NCBI RefSeq assembly: GCF_014645135.1
Contig: NZ_BMLH01000011.1
Coordinates: forward strand, 90,753 to 154,752
DNA: 64,000 bases
DNA from: Rheinheimera tangshanensis
GTDB lineage: Bacteria; Pseudomonadota; Gammaproteobacteria; Enterobacterales; Alteromonadaceae
Direction: 5' to 3'
The translations under genes and the position numbers were made by a program. Shown piece after piece: positions 8,527-18,167 of the stretch. Positions within the stretch are counted from its first letter, which is position 1. Every line of letters begins with the position of its first letter. The notes under the pieces were generated by a model, which worked only from the letters and a program-made list of their open reading frames with translations, made no database searches and was not told where the DNA came from.

Positions 8527-9234
8527 TTAATCTGACAGGTAGTAGTCAACTGTCGCTACTACTCTGACTTTTTTGATATAAGGGGTATTGCTGTCCCGAT
8601 CAGTAATGCTGAATTGGCCCTGACTTGCCGTTTTGATTTTGCCCAGTTTACTGTCCGAATCAGCGGCAAATTTAGTGGCGACCTCACGGGCGTTGCGAGT
8701 CGCCTCCTCAATCATGTCGGGTTTTAATTCGTTTAAACCACTGAAGATAAATTCGGGTTTACTGTCGTAATCCTGACCCGCTATAGCTATGCCTGTTTTA
8801 CTCAGTTCCAATAACTTCGCCATCGCCTGATGCACTAAATCGACATTGCTGCTGTACACAGTCACGGTAGAGCTGGCGGTGTAACGCATCTGATTGGCGT
8901 TGGGGTCGTAATAACCCGCCTGACGATCGACAATTTGTGGCACTGCAATAGTGATTTCTTTTTGACTAAAGCCCTGCAACTTTAAAAACGCCTGAATTTG
9001 CTCGTTTTTACGTTCAAGATTGGCGACCAAAGTGGTTAGGTTATTGTCGACCTCATTAAATTTAATAGGCCAGATGACGCTGTCTGCGGCCACTTCACGC
9101 TCCGACAAACCTTTGACCTGAACTACACGTTCCATAGCCCTGAATTCAATCACGCTGCTGGCTAAGATGGCGCTACCTGCGACCATACCTGCGGCTAGTA
9201 TTGCGGCAGCAACCCAAGAGAGGGACTGTTGCAT
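8527..9234 (-). CDS. SIMPL (DUF541) domain protein
   Basis: A 235-residue protein with one N-terminal membrane anchor (about residues 7-27) and a SIMPL/DUF541 domain: VVQVKGLSEREVAADSVIWPIKF near the start, the YTASSTVTVYSSN strand in the middle, and the conserved C-terminal KVRVVATVDYYL. Members of the family are periplasmic or envelope proteins of poorly known role (stress resistance in some species). It precedes the two micro-lipoproteins on the same strand with a 12-bp gap, so the three may be one envelope operon. Confidence 0.85.
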   Translation of the reverse strand: MQQSLSWVAAAILAAGMVAGSAILASSVIEFRAMERVVQVKGLSEREVAADSVIWPIKFNEVDNNLTTLVANLERKNEQIQAFLKLQGFSQKEITIAVPQIVDRQAGYYDPNANQMRYTASSTVTVYSSNVDLVHQAMAKLLELSKTGIAIAGQDYDSKPEFIFSGLNELKPDMIEEATRNAREVATKFAADSDSKLGKIKTASQGQFSITDRDSNTPYIKKVRVVATVDYYLSD

Positions 9235-9392
9235 ATAAACTCCTGTTCTTTAGATAAGTTCAGTGTATGCAGAGTAGCTGAATGGCTGATTAATGCCTTG
9301 AGCACTTGGGTATAGTTGGCAAAAACATGCTGGTGCCTTTGCATCTGGCCCTTTATTATGGAAGCTCAGACTTCTATTTCAGACGAACTTTT

Positions 9393-10136
9393 ATGCAAAT
9401 TGAACAGAGCAAAGTCAGCTTAACAACGGCAACAGGGCCTATGTTGGTGTATCAGTATCAGCCGCTGGGCGCAGCCACAGCAGGTAAAACTTATCCTGCA
9501 ATTTTGTTTTATTCAGAGATTTTCCAGCAAACTGCGCCTATAGCGCGTAGCGCCGTTATGCTCGCCAGTCATGGTTTTGTGGTGCTGGTGCCTGAGATTT
9601 TTCATGAGTTAAATCCGCCGGGTACTGTGCTTGCCTACGACGATGCAGGCAAAGACAAAGGCAATCAGGATAAATGGACTAAACCGTTGGAAAGGTACGA
9701 TAGCGATAATCAGGCCCTGTTGGATTATTTAAAGACGTTGCCCTATGTCCGGCCAGAGGTGGGGGCTATGGGAGTTTGTATTGGTGGTCATCTGGCGTTT
9801 CGTGCTGCACTCAATCCGGCGATTAAAGCCACCTATTGTTTGTATGCCACAGATTTACACAGCGATACTTTGCCTTGCGGTAAAGGCCAGCAGACCCTGG
9901 ACCGTGCCGCTGATATTCAGGGCGAATTGGTGATGGTCTGGGGCAAACAAGACCCTCATGTATCCGCTGAAGGACGGCAGAAAGTCTACCAAAAGCTGAT
10001 CGAAGCTAATCTTCGTTTTAGCTGGCATGAATACAATGCCCAACACGCTTTTATGCGCGATGAAGGTGAACGTTACGACGCCGCATTAGCGCTGCAGAAC
10101 TATCAGCAGGCAGTAGCTTTGTTTTTTCGAATGTAA
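9393..10136 (+). CDS. Dienelactone-hydrolase-family protein
   Basis: A 247-residue alpha/beta hydrolase. The visible triad is Cys129 (GVCIGGH), Asp187 (WGKQDPH) and His218 (AQHAFMRD), the Cys nucleophile being typical of dienelactone hydrolases rather than serine esterases. I chose ATG 9393 because family members begin near this point (MQIEQSKVSL); an upstream in-frame TTG at 9306 adds 29 residues without homology-like features. The ribosome binding site is weak. It stands alone, with 47 bp to the S9 peptidase gene. Substrate unknown; probably a cytosolic hydrolase of lactones or esters. Confidence 0.82.
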   Translation: MQIEQSKVSLTTATGPMLVYQYQPLGAATAGKTYPAILFYSEIFQQTAPIARSAVMLASHGFVVLVPEIFHELNPPGTVLAYDDAGKDKGNQDKWTKPLERYDSDNQALLDYLKTLPYVRPEVGAMGVCIGGHLAFRAALNPAIKATYCLYATDLHSDTLPCGKGQQTLDRAADIQGELVMVWGKQDPHVSAEGRQKVYQKLIEANLRFSWHEYNAQHAFMRDEGERYDAALALQNYQQAVALFFRM

Positions 10137-10183
10137 TATATTTGTTTAACAATTGTGTTTATATTGTTTTGTAAGGACAGGGA

Positions 10184-12130
10184 ATGTTTAATCAATGTGT
10201 TAAATTCATTGTTGCTTTGGTGTGGCTGTTCTCCTCATTCAGCCTGATTGCAGCCTCCACTGATATCACAGCCTTATTGGCTAAACACGATACCTACTCC
10301 AACGTGAAAATTGCGCCTGATGGTAAACATCTTGCTGTAGTGGTGCGGCTGGAGAATAAAAGAGCCTTGCTATTTATTCAACTGGACGGATTTAAGCCTG
10401 CAGGTCAAATCAAATTCCCGGGCGATATTGAAGTGGGTGATTATCACTGGGTAAACAATGAACGTGTTGTGATCAGCCTGGCTGAAGCCTCTCCCTGGGA
10501 TGCCGAACCTAAGTTTTATGGTGAGCTTTATGCCGTGAATTATACAGGGAAAAAAGGCGAAATGATTTTTGGCTTCAGGGTGGACGAGAGTTCAAACTTT
10601 AGTCGTATCCGAGCGAAGGAGGCCAAAAGAGCTTGGGGAGAGGTGATCGACACTCTGCAACATGACGATGACAACATTCTTATTTCCAGTACCCAATGGA
10701 CAGTAAGAGGGGAGCACCACTCTGAATTATTGTTGCTCAATACCTATACTGGCAGGTCTAAAAAAATTGCAGTTTCGCCAGCACCAAACAGCCAGATCCT
10801 GACCAATAGTCAAGGGGAAATCCGAGCAGCTGTGGTGCTGACAGAAGATTACAGTAGCGAGCTTTATTACTATGAGCAGAAGAAATGGCATCAGATCCCA
10901 TCGGATAAATTTGGCGAAAGGCTGACTGCTATAGCGGTCAACAACTCGGATGATGGACTAATCATTCTTGATCAATTTAACGCCAAGCAGCAGGGGCTCT
11001 CGGAGTTGAAATTCACAGATGCCAGCAGACGTTTAATTTATCGCGACCCCGTTGTCGAGGTGAGCTCTGTTGCTCTTACCCAAAAGGAACGCCAAGCCTA
11101 TGCGTTAAGAGTGGATGATGGTAAACCTGCCTACCTTATTTTAGAGGGGCAACAAAAAGAAGCCCAAATATTCAAAGAGTTGGTTGCCGCTCTGCCAGGA
11201 AGTGCAGTGCATATTACCAGTAGGACAGATGACGATAATATCTGGGTGGTTTTTAGTTATAGTGATGATCACGCTGGTACTTATTATCTGTATCGAAAAG
11301 ACAAAAATTCGTTAGTCGAATTAATGCAACGTAAACCTGAATTGAGCCAAATCCAGTTTGCAAAAACAGAACCTGTTCAATTTAGTGCTTCTGATCAAAC
11401 CAAAGTGCACGGCTATATCACCAGAGCAGCCAAAGCGGACAGCAAATCTATGGTGGTCCTTGTACATGGCGGCCCACATGGTATTCGTGATTATTGGGGC
11501 TTTGATAATGAGGTTCAACTGTTGAGTCAGGCAGGTTTTAACGTGCTACAGGTGAATTACCGTGGCTCTGGCGGCTATGGTGCTGATTTTCTGAAAGCGG
11601 GTTATCGGCAGTGGGGCGGGGCTGTGCAGCAAGATATTATTGCCGGGACTCGGTGGGCTATCAGTCAGGGTTATGCTGAGCAAGGGAAAATATGCATTAT
11701 GGGCACATCCTTTGGTGGTTATTCTGCAGTTCAGTCTGCAGCCATAGAGCCTGATTTGTTCAGCTGCGCAGTAGCGGTATCTGGAGTTTATGAGTTGAAT
11801 TTAATGAAAACTGATGGGGATGTGCCGCTACGCTCTTTTGGTATTTCTTATCTGGATGAAGTGCTGGGGACTGATCCAGAGGAACTGAAGTTATTTTCTC
11901 CGGTCCACAGAGTCGCCACGCTAAAGGCGCCTTTGTTGTTAGCTCATGGTAAAAAAGACAAACGGGCTCCGATGTCTCAGGCTGAAGCTTTACGAGAAGC
12001 TCTGGATAAACACAATAAAACCTATAAATGGCTTGAATTTGATAATGAGCGCCATGGCTTTTATGACCCGGAAAACAGGCAACATTACTTTGAACAGGTG
12101 ACTCAGTTTATTCGTCAGCATACCCACTGA
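10184..12130 (+). CDS. S9 family (prolyl oligopeptidase-type) peptidase
   Basis: A 648-residue secreted serine peptidase: signal peptide to about residue 25, a beta-propeller-like N-terminal half, and an alpha/beta-hydrolase catalytic domain from about 410 (VHGGPHG). The triad is Ser509 (GTSFGGY), Asp592 (GKKDKRAP) and His624 (NERHGFYD). It resembles the dipeptidyl/acylaminoacyl peptidases common in peptide-scavenging marine Gammaproteobacteria. An AAGGACAGGG stretch precedes the ATG. A strong terminator follows at 12181. Confidence 0.9.
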   Translation: MFNQCVKFIVALVWLFSSFSLIAASTDITALLAKHDTYSNVKIAPDGKHLAVVVRLENKRALLFIQLDGFKPAGQIKFPGDIEVGDYHWVNNERVVISLAEASPWDAEPKFYGELYAVNYTGKKGEMIFGFRVDESSNFSRIRAKEAKRAWGEVIDTLQHDDDNILISSTQWTVRGEHHSELLLLNTYTGRSKKIAVSPAPNSQILTNSQGEIRAAVVLTEDYSSELYYYEQKKWHQIPSDKFGERLTAIAVNNSDDGLIILDQFNAKQQGLSELKFTDASRRLIYRDPVVEVSSVALTQKERQAYALRVDDGKPAYLILEGQQKEAQIFKELVAALPGSAVHITSRTDDDNIWVVFSYSDDHAGTYYLYRKDKNSLVELMQRKPELSQIQFAKTEPVQFSASDQTKVHGYITRAAKADSKSMVVLVHGGPHGIRDYWGFDNEVQLLSQAGFNVLQVNYRGSGGYGADFLKAGYRQWGGAVQQDIIAGTRWAISQGYAEQGKICIMGTSFGGYSAVQSAAIEPDLFSCAVAVSGVYELNLMKTDGDVPLRSFGISYLDEVLGTDPEELKLFSPVHRVATLKAPLLLAHGKKDKRAPMSQAEALREALDKHNKTYKWLEFDNERHGFYDPENRQHYFEQVTQFIRQHTH

Positions 12131-12180
12131 TCAGTCCAGATCCGGTTTCAAGGGGTTGTGAATGCTCAGCTCTGGGGTAA

Positions 12181-12210
12181 AATAAAGGCTATCTGGCGAT
12201 AGCCTTTATT
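12181..12210 (+). terminator. Rho-independent terminator after S9 peptidase
   Basis: A 13-bp perfect stem (AATAAAGGCTATC) with TGGC loop is followed by T-rich sequence, ending only 17 bases before the rlmC start; the rlmC ribosome binding region therefore lies just beyond the hairpin. Confidence 0.85.
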
Positions 12211-12227
12211 TATTTAGTTGAGAATCT

Positions 12228-13364
12228 ATGTTTTGTCGTGAATTTGCGGAAGGTCGGTGCCACTCCTGTGCTCATTTAGCTGAACCTTATCCTGCACAGT
12301 TGGAGACAAAGCAGCACTCTTTGCAACAACTGTTGGAACCCTTTCATCCTGAAGTTCTGTTGTTCCCCGTAGCCAGTGAAGAACAAGGTTTTCGGACCAA
12401 AGCCAAAATGGTGGTGTCGGGCAGTAAAGATCAGCCTGTGCTGGGTATTCTTACTGACCGGACAGCTGTTGATTTATCGGCTTGTCCTTTGTATCCACCT
12501 TCATTTGCGCCAGCTTTTGCTCTGATCAAAAGTTTTATACAACGCGCAGGCTTAACTCCTTACCAGGTGGAACAAAAACAAGGCGAGCTGAAATTTGTTC
12601 TGCTTAGTCAAAGTCAGCACTCCGCTCGCTTTATGCTGCGTTTTGTGTTGCGTTCTAAAAACTGTCTTGCGTCGATTCAAAAACACTTACCCTGGCTGCA
12701 ACAGCAATGGCCAGAGTTAGAGGTGTGTTCTGTGAATGTGCAGCCCGTGCATATGGCAGTGCTGGAAGGGCCTGAGGAAGTCCTGTTAACTTTGCAGGAT
12801 GTCTTGCGGGAAGAGTTAAACGATATCCCTCTGTATTTAACTCCGCAAAGCTTTTTTCAGACCAATACAGCCGTAGCTGCAGCTTTATATGCTACCGCCA
12901 AAGACTGGGCTGAAGCTATTCCCGGAAAACGACTGTGGGATTTATTTTGTGGGATCGGAGGCTTTGGCTTACATCTGGCGCGGGATAACAAATGGGATTT
13001 AACTGGTATTGAAATCGCGCCTAAAGCCATCGCCAGCGCAACACGCTCAGCTGCAGAATTGGCGTTGACCGGAGTGACTTTTCAGGCGTTGGATGCCGCT
13101 GCTTTTGCAAAAGCCTCTACCTGTGCTCCTGATTTATTAGTGGTGAATCCGCCCAGACGCGGTTTAGGAGCCGCGCTTTGTCAGTCTGTTCTGGCGCTAC
13201 AACCTGCCTGGCTCATGTATTCCAGTTGTAATCCTCAGAGCCTGGCCAGTGATTTGGCTATGCTTAGCCAGGATTACCAACTGTCAAAGGTACAGTTGTT
13301 TGATATGTTTCCTCACACGGATCATGCGGAAGTGTTAACCTTGTTACAAAGACGTCCGTTGTAA
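12228..13364 (+). CDS. rlmC: 23S rRNA (uracil-747-C5)-methyltransferase RlmC
   Basis: A 378-residue RumA/RumB-family enzyme that makes m5U747 in 23S rRNA using SAM. The N-terminal Fe-S ligands are visible as Cys3, Cys11, Cys14 and Cys86 (LSACPLYPP). The SAM-binding Rossmann fold has DLFCGIGGFGLHLA, the substrate site is NPPRRGL, and the catalytic Cys334 is in YSSCNP. The absence of a TRAM domain and the compact N-terminus separate it from RlmD. It stands alone behind a terminator. Its neighbour in function, rlmA (G745), lies about 7 kb away. Confidence 0.93.
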   Translation: MFCREFAEGRCHSCAHLAEPYPAQLETKQHSLQQLLEPFHPEVLLFPVASEEQGFRTKAKMVVSGSKDQPVLGILTDRTAVDLSACPLYPPSFAPAFALIKSFIQRAGLTPYQVEQKQGELKFVLLSQSQHSARFMLRFVLRSKNCLASIQKHLPWLQQQWPELEVCSVNVQPVHMAVLEGPEEVLLTLQDVLREELNDIPLYLTPQSFFQTNTAVAAALYATAKDWAEAIPGKRLWDLFCGIGGFGLHLARDNKWDLTGIEIAPKAIASATRSAAELALTGVTFQALDAAAFAKASTCAPDLLVVNPPRRGLGAALCQSVLALQPAWLMYSSCNPQSLASDLAMLSQDYQLSKVQLFDMFPHTDHAEVLTLLQRRPL

Positions 13365-13513
13365 GTGACTCAGTAATTTATATATTTTTGTATTTTCCCT
13401 GTCCAAGATCTAAATCTGCTGCTAATTTTTTATCAGTATTTTCATTTCCCTGTTTTTAATTTATGTCCGTGGAATATTGTTCTATCGCGGACTTGCTAAG
13501 GAGAGTGTTGTTA

Positions 13514-15082
13514 ATGCGCAAGAACCTGCCTGTGACTGACAAAGAACGTACTTTTCCAAAAGAGCAGCAGCTCATCTCTTCAACGGACATTAAAGGTACA
13601 ATTTTGCATTGTAATGATGCTTTTGTGTCTATAAGTGGATTTAGCAAAGAGGAGCTGGTCGGTAAACCTCACAGTATTGTGCGGCATCCTGATATGCCTG
13701 AGGCGGCTTTTAAAACTATGTGGGGCTATTTACAGCAAGGTAAACCCTGGATGGGGCTGGTTAAAAACCGCTGTAAAAATGGAGATTATTATTGGGTCAA
13801 TGCCTATGTCACTCCTGTGACTGAGCATGGCCGGGTGGTAGGGTATGAATCGGTACGTACTTTGCCCAGCAGGGCTCAGGTCGAGCATGCAGAGCAACTG
13901 TATAAAGCGATTAACGCGGGTAAAAATACCGAAAAGGCGGCATCGGATCTGGCTGCAGATTTACGCTGGGCCGTGATGCCACTGTTGGCGGTGATGCTAT
14001 CTTTGGTGCTGTGGTGGGCTATCGGATCTACTGCAGCTGCTATCGCTTTTATTATCACGGCCTTATTTAGTTATGGTTTAGGTGTGTATCGCCTGAAGCA
14101 ATCGTTAAGTGGTTTAGTGGAGTTATTGCCCACTCCTTTTACTGATCCATTAGCGGTGGCGTCTTATGCAAAACATCAGGGGCGATTAGGGCAGTTGGAA
14201 GTCGCTTTACTTGCTGAGAGCGCGCACTTAAATACAGTTCTCACCCGGATTGAAGACGCGTCGACCAAAGTGGCGATGCAGTCGGAGCAGGTCAGGCATT
14301 TATCTGTCGATGCAGCGGACAGTATTCGTAAGCAGCAGATGCAAACGGAGCAAGTAGCCACAGCCATGAACCAGATGACGACCACTATTGCTGAAGTATC
14401 TTCTCATGTGCAGGATACTGCGAGTAAAGCGGATGATGCTGATGCGTTAGCTCGTTCAGGTTCGACTGTGGCGGGACAAACCCGTGGCGCTATGCAGCAG
14501 TTACAAAAAACGGTCAATGATATCAGTCAGTCGGTGGCAGATTTGGCTGAGCAAACCAATAAAATAGTTGGCGCAGCCCAAATCATTGAACAAATAGCTG
14601 AACAAACTAACTTGCTTGCGCTTAATGCAGCTATTGAAGCGGCGCGTGCTGGTGATCAAGGCCGAGGATTTGCTGTGGTGGCCGATGAAGTAAGGCAACT
14701 GGCTTCCCGCACTACCGCATCCACTAAAGAGATTTATGAGATTATTCAGCAGCTCTCTGCAAAAGCCAAAGCGTCGGTGCAGGTCGCGGAGAGTGGTCGT
14801 AAGGACGCTGAATTGGGTGTGACTCAGGTTGCTCAGGCAGAAAAAGCGCTGGAAGGTATTAGTGTCGCTGTCAGCAGTATAGCGGCTATGGCTGGACAAA
14901 TGGCTGCAGCCGTGGAAGAGCAGGCTCATGTAGCTGAGGATATTAACCAGCAAATTGTCAGTATTTCCGATTTAGCCACTACCTCATTAAATCAGGGGAC
15001 TGCAGTCAGCGAGAGTGGTAAGGATTTACAGAATACCTCAGAGCAGTTGCACGAATTGGTCGAGCGGTTCCGTAAAGTCTAG
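13514..15082 (+). CDS. Aer-type PAS methyl-accepting chemotaxis protein
   Basis: A 522-residue energy-taxis-like receptor. Start at ATG 13514 is favoured over 13463 because AAGGAGAG lies 8 bases upstream and Aer homologues begin MR-N-PVT. Order: PAS (about 8-115; [23 protein letters not shown]), two membrane segments (about 155-200), then a methyl-accepting domain with the invariant hairpin tip [18 protein letters not shown]. Aer PAS domains bind FAD; the sequence agrees with this fold but does not prove the cofactor. There is no periplasmic sensor domain. Signals go to CheW/CheA, which are not in the window. Confidence 0.88.
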   Translation: MRKNLPVTDKERTFPKEQQLISSTDIKGTILHCNDAFVSISGFSKEELVGKPHSIVRHPDMPEAAFKTMWGYLQQGKPWMGLVKNRCKNGDYYWVNAYVTPVTEHGRVVGYESVRTLPSRAQVEHAEQLYKAINAGKNTEKAASDLAADLRWAVMPLLAVMLSLVLWWAIGSTAAAIAFIITALFSYGLGVYRLKQSLSGLVELLPTPFTDPLAVASYAKHQGRLGQLEVALLAESAHLNTVLTRIEDASTKVAMQSEQVRHLSVDAADSIRKQQMQTEQVATAMNQMTTTIAEVSSHVQDTASKADDADALARSGSTVAGQTRGAMQQLQKTVNDISQSVADLAEQTNKIVGAAQIIEQIAEQTNLLALNAAIEAARAGDQGRGFAVVADEVRQLASRTTASTKEIYEIIQQLSAKAKASVQVAESGRKDAELGVTQVAQAEKALEGISVAVSSIAAMAGQMAAAVEEQAHVAEDINQQIVSISDLATTSLNQGTAVSESGKDLQNTSEQLHELVERFRKV

Positions 15083-15110
15083 AGCCTGTTCACTTTTAGA
15101 TTGATTAGAA

Positions 15111-15148
15111 CTGAAGTTGCAGTGGGCAACAACGCACTGCAACTTCAG
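15111..15148. repeat. 14-bp inverted repeat
   Basis: CTGAAGTTGCAGTG and its exact complement flank a 10-base loop, between the chemoreceptor and the convergent histidine phosphatase. No T-run follows on either strand, so it may be a weak terminator or a remnant of an intergenic repeat. Confidence 0.6.
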
Positions 15149-15200
15149 ATACTGCGAGCTGGACGACAACCTTAGCGCTTTTGTTTCATCTGGCTTTGAT

Positions 15201-15725
15201 TCAGGTTTTGGATGACAGGCAGATGGAAGGTTGTTTGATGCTAAAGCTGAACAAACTATATCCCTGCTCTGACTGCTTTAATTGATAGACCACTCCATAG
15301 TCTTGTTCTGTCATTACAGGTGCAGCAAGCTTGCTGAGTAAATATACCAGTTCAGGCGTAGTATTACTGTGACCTACCACCAACACTGCCGCATCCTGCT
15401 GCTGAATTCTTGTAACAAGATGAGCTAAATCAGCTGCATTGTAGAGGTCGATTTTTGCGCTCGGTTGTGTCAACCCAATCTGTTGCGCTGTTTGCCGGGT
15501 GCGCTGATAGCCGCTGTGGTAGATAGTCGACAGCGAACCAGGTATGAGTTTTGCCATAGCTTGTGCTTGCGCTACGCCACAAGGACTCAGTTGTGGGTCC
15601 CTGTCCTTTGACGTTAATTTTTCTGCATGGCGCAGCAGATAAATTTCGCTGGGCGCTGCGCGCAGAGTCGATATGAAGCAGCCCAAGACTAGGACTGCGA
15701 CAAAAACTGGTACCTTGTTCAACAC
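15201..15725 (-). CDS. Secreted histidine phosphatase superfamily protein
   Basis: A 174-residue protein with a signal peptide (about 1-24, ending RAA) and a phosphoglycerate-mutase-like fold. The phosphate-accepting His33 lies in YLLRHAEK, and the second conserved His is in VVGHSNTTPELV. Short periplasmic members of this branch are phosphatases of unknown substrate. A nearby arginine (YQRTRQTA) fits the pocket. It is monocistronic and convergent with the chemoreceptor gene. Confidence 0.82.
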   Translation of the reverse strand: MLNKVPVFVAVLVLGCFISTLRAAPSEIYLLRHAEKLTSKDRDPQLSPCGVAQAQAMAKLIPGSLSTIYHSGYQRTRQTAQQIGLTQPSAKIDLYNAADLAHLVTRIQQQDAAVLVVGHSNTTPELVYLLSKLAAPVMTEQDYGVVYQLKQSEQGYSLFSFSIKQPSICLSSKT

Positions 15726-15872
15726 GGCGTCCTCATTTTTGCTGTTTTGTCAGTGTTAAAACCAGTGGAGCATGCCAGATATGCGGAACATACACCAGCA
15801 GCTAAAAAGAAAGGTTCACGGCAAGGCTTTTATTTTTTACACTAAGGTTGTTTTTATTCCGGATGCTGTGTA

Positions 15873-16379
15873 GTGGAACCTGTATTAACTTTTTTGACCT
15901 CTTATCCCGAAGCTGTGAGGATTCAGGTGCAAGCTCTTATTGCTCAAAATCGTTTGGCTGAAGTGCTGGCAAGCCGTTATCCCGAATCATCACATGACAT
16001 TCAGAATGACAAAAGTCTGTACCAATTTACTCAGGAGCTGAAGCAACGTTTTGTCAAATCCAGCCCACCCGTCAGTAAAGTCTGTTTTGATGGCAAAATA
16101 CATCTGGATAATAGCTTAGGTTTACATAGTTTTGTCAGCCGGGTGCAAGGCGGAAAATTAAAGGCTAAACAGGAAATCCGTATTTCGGCTTTATTTAAGC
16201 AGCTACCTTTCCCTCTGTTAAAGATGGTTGTTGTGCATGAATTGGCGCACTTACGCGAAAAAGATCACAACAAAGCCTTTTATCAATTGTGTCAGCATAT
16301 GGAACCCCAGTATCATCAACTGGAATTTGACTTACGCCTGTTTTTAACACTGAGACAGCTGGAAGGAAAAGCCTTATGA
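15873..16379 (+). CDS. YgjP-like zinc metallopeptidase
   Basis: A 168-residue protein with the zinc motif HELAH (His122-Glu123-His126) followed by the LREKDHNKAFYQLC segment typical of the YgjP/DUF45 (M48-like) family. It lacks membrane segments and should be cytosolic. It starts with GTG at 15873 behind a weak ribosome binding site. It overlaps the next gene by ATGA (16376-16379), so the two are translationally coupled. The physiological substrate of the family is not known. Confidence 0.82.
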   Translation: MEPVLTFLTSYPEAVRIQVQALIAQNRLAEVLASRYPESSHDIQNDKSLYQFTQELKQRFVKSSPPVSKVCFDGKIHLDNSLGLHSFVSRVQGGKLKAKQEIRISALFKQLPFPLLKMVVVHELAHLREKDHNKAFYQLCQHMEPQYHQLEFDLRLFLTLRQLEGKAL

Positions 16380-16876
16380 GCTCTGGTGATGCCGTTTTTG
16401 TGTATGGTTTATTGACCTTTCCTGAAGTGGTTTATGCAATTACAGGACAGCGCTATAACATGCAGCCAGCCAGTCTGGTTGATTACAAAAGCTATGGCTT
16501 AAGCCAGCAGCCAGGAGAGACGCCTGCACCGGCGTTAACCCGCAGTCCTGGGCATTTACAGCATGGACAGCTATTGCTGGATGTTTTACCGCCAGAGCTG
16601 GATAAACTGGACTTTTTCGAAGAGGTGGATTCAGGTTTGTATGTACGCCAAAAGGTTAGGGTTCAGTCTTCTGGCCAATGGCTGGATGCCTGGTGTTATG
16701 CCGCCGGGCCAGCTCTGCTGCCTTATCTGGCAGGAGAATGGTCTTTGCAGCAAGTTAGTGAAGAACATAAAAAGCATTTGATTACGCAGTTGATACCGTC
16801 GATGTTAACGACTTATCATAATTTATCTGGCTGTAGCGGCACTAAAACAAAGGCATCCCCTTTGTCTGAGGACTAA
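16376..16876 (+). CDS. Gamma-glutamylcyclotransferase-like (AIG2) protein
   Basis: A 166-residue protein with the AIG2/GGCT beta-barrel signature: VFVYGLLTFPEVV at the start, a glycine-rich substrate loop, LDKLDFFEEVDSGLYVRQKV in the middle and AWCYAAG near the end. The family includes gamma-glutamyl(amine) cyclotransferases; the conserved acidic residue is likely in the FFEEVD stretch. Coupled to the upstream metallopeptidase and followed after 4 bases by a beta-lactamase-fold hydrolase, so the three form a small operon. Confidence 0.8.
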   Translation: MSSGDAVFVYGLLTFPEVVYAITGQRYNMQPASLVDYKSYGLSQQPGETPAPALTRSPGHLQHGQLLLDVLPPELDKLDFFEEVDSGLYVRQKVRVQSSGQWLDAWCYAAGPALLPYLAGEWSLQQVSEEHKKHLITQLIPSMLTTYHNLSGCSGTKTKASPLSED

Positions 16877-16880
16877 CACA

Positions 16881-18098
16881 TTGAAATTAATCCAATTACT
16901 GGTGGGCGCATTCCTCGTCCTTTCCCCCCAGTTACTGGCGGCTAATGTTGACGAACTGGCTACCAATTTTGACTGGCATTTTCGCCAGACATTAAAAAAG
17001 AACAATATTCCTGGCGCTGCCTACGCTATTGTCAAAGACAACAGAGTCGTAAAAGTCGGTGCTTATGGTGTGCGCTCCGTGGGCTCCAAATCGAATATTG
17101 ATGCCTATACCGTATTTAGATTGGCGTCTGTATCTAAAACTTTTGCTGGTCAATTATCTTCTTTGCTGGTGCATCAGGGCCGTTTCCAGTGGGATGATCC
17201 TGTCACCCGTTATGTGCCGTCTTTTTCCTTTAAAAGTCCGCGCCATACCGGAGCTTTAAAAGTTGAACATTTGTTATCACAAAGCGCTGGTTTAGTGCCT
17301 AATACCTATGACGATTTAATTGAAGCTAATCAAACGCCTGCTCAAATTTTACCTAAGTTCCGTTATTTAAATCCTCGTTGTAATCCGGGGAAATGTTATG
17401 GCTATCAAAACGTCCTGTTCAGTCTGATCCGGCCTGTGATGGAAAAAACTACCGGCAGCAGTTACGAAAGCCTGATGGAACAAAAACTGTTTAAACCACT
17501 AAAAATGCCCACTGCTTCGGTAGGGTACTCCGCCTTTTTAGCCTCGAAAAACCGTGCCATGCCTCATGTGCGGGTTAAACGTGGCTGGGCTGAAACCAAA
17601 GTAAATCCAAGCTATTACAGAGTCAGTCCTGCTGCCGGCGTAAATGCCAGTGTGATGGATATGAGCCAATGGTTAATGGCACAGTTAGGGCAGTATCCAG
17701 CGGTATTAAGTCCCGCCATGCTGCAAGATGTTCGGACCAAAAGAGTGAAGGTAGCCGATGATTTAGGGGGCCGTACCTGGGGGCAATATGTCACGACCTC
17801 ACATTATGGTTTAGGAGTGCGTATTTTTAACTTTGGCGGACATGAGGTTTATTACCACGGCGGCTGGGTGAAAGGTTATCGTACTGAAATGGCTTACTCC
17901 AAAGAAAAAGGTGTAGGTTTTGTTGTACTGATCAACGCTGAAACCAATCTGGTTGGCGATTTATCTACCTGGTTCTGGTCTAATTTATTGGCGGTTAAAC
18001 CTAAGCAGAAAAAACGTATGGCAGCTCAAATGCAGGATGAATGGCAATTGGAGATGGACGAGGAAGTTCAGTGGCAGGCCCCTATGCTGGCTGACTGA
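16881..18098 (+). CDS. Secreted beta-lactamase-family serine hydrolase
   Basis: A 405-residue protein with a signal peptide (about 1-20) and the class C/esterase-type fold. Motifs: Ser83-Val-Ser-Lys86 (SxxK nucleophile), Tyr175-Gln-Asn177 (YxN) and His326-Gly-Gly328 in place of KTG. This pattern fits penicillin-binding or esterase-like hydrolases (PF00144) rather than a resistance enzyme. The start is TTG at 16881, supported by GAGGA 8 bases upstream. Last gene of the three-gene operon. Confidence 0.85.
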   Translation: MKLIQLLVGAFLVLSPQLLAANVDELATNFDWHFRQTLKKNNIPGAAYAIVKDNRVVKVGAYGVRSVGSKSNIDAYTVFRLASVSKTFAGQLSSLLVHQGRFQWDDPVTRYVPSFSFKSPRHTGALKVEHLLSQSAGLVPNTYDDLIEANQTPAQILPKFRYLNPRCNPGKCYGYQNVLFSLIRPVMEKTTGSSYESLMEQKLFKPLKMPTASVGYSAFLASKNRAMPHVRVKRGWAETKVNPSYYRVSPAAGVNASVMDMSQWLMAQLGQYPAVLSPAMLQDVRTKRVKVADDLGGRTWGQYVTTSHYGLGVRIFNFGGHEVYYHGGWVKGYRTEMAYSKEKGVGFVVLINAETNLVGDLSTWFWSNLLAVKPKQKKRMAAQMQDEWQLEMDEEVQWQAPMLAD

Positions 18099-18167
18099 TG
18101 CTGGACAGATGCAAAGCACTGCTATACTCATGCTGATTAAATTGAAGTAGTTCGTACATAAGGATAG

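Noticed and set aside
13365..13513. Sigma-28 (flagellar) promoter for the chemoreceptor
   Set aside because: A TAAA element is present but no GCCGATAA-like -10 follows at the right distance.
14501..14953. 150-residue antisense frame
   Set aside because: Lies fully inside the signalling domain of the Aer-like chemoreceptor, whose codon pattern and motifs explain it.
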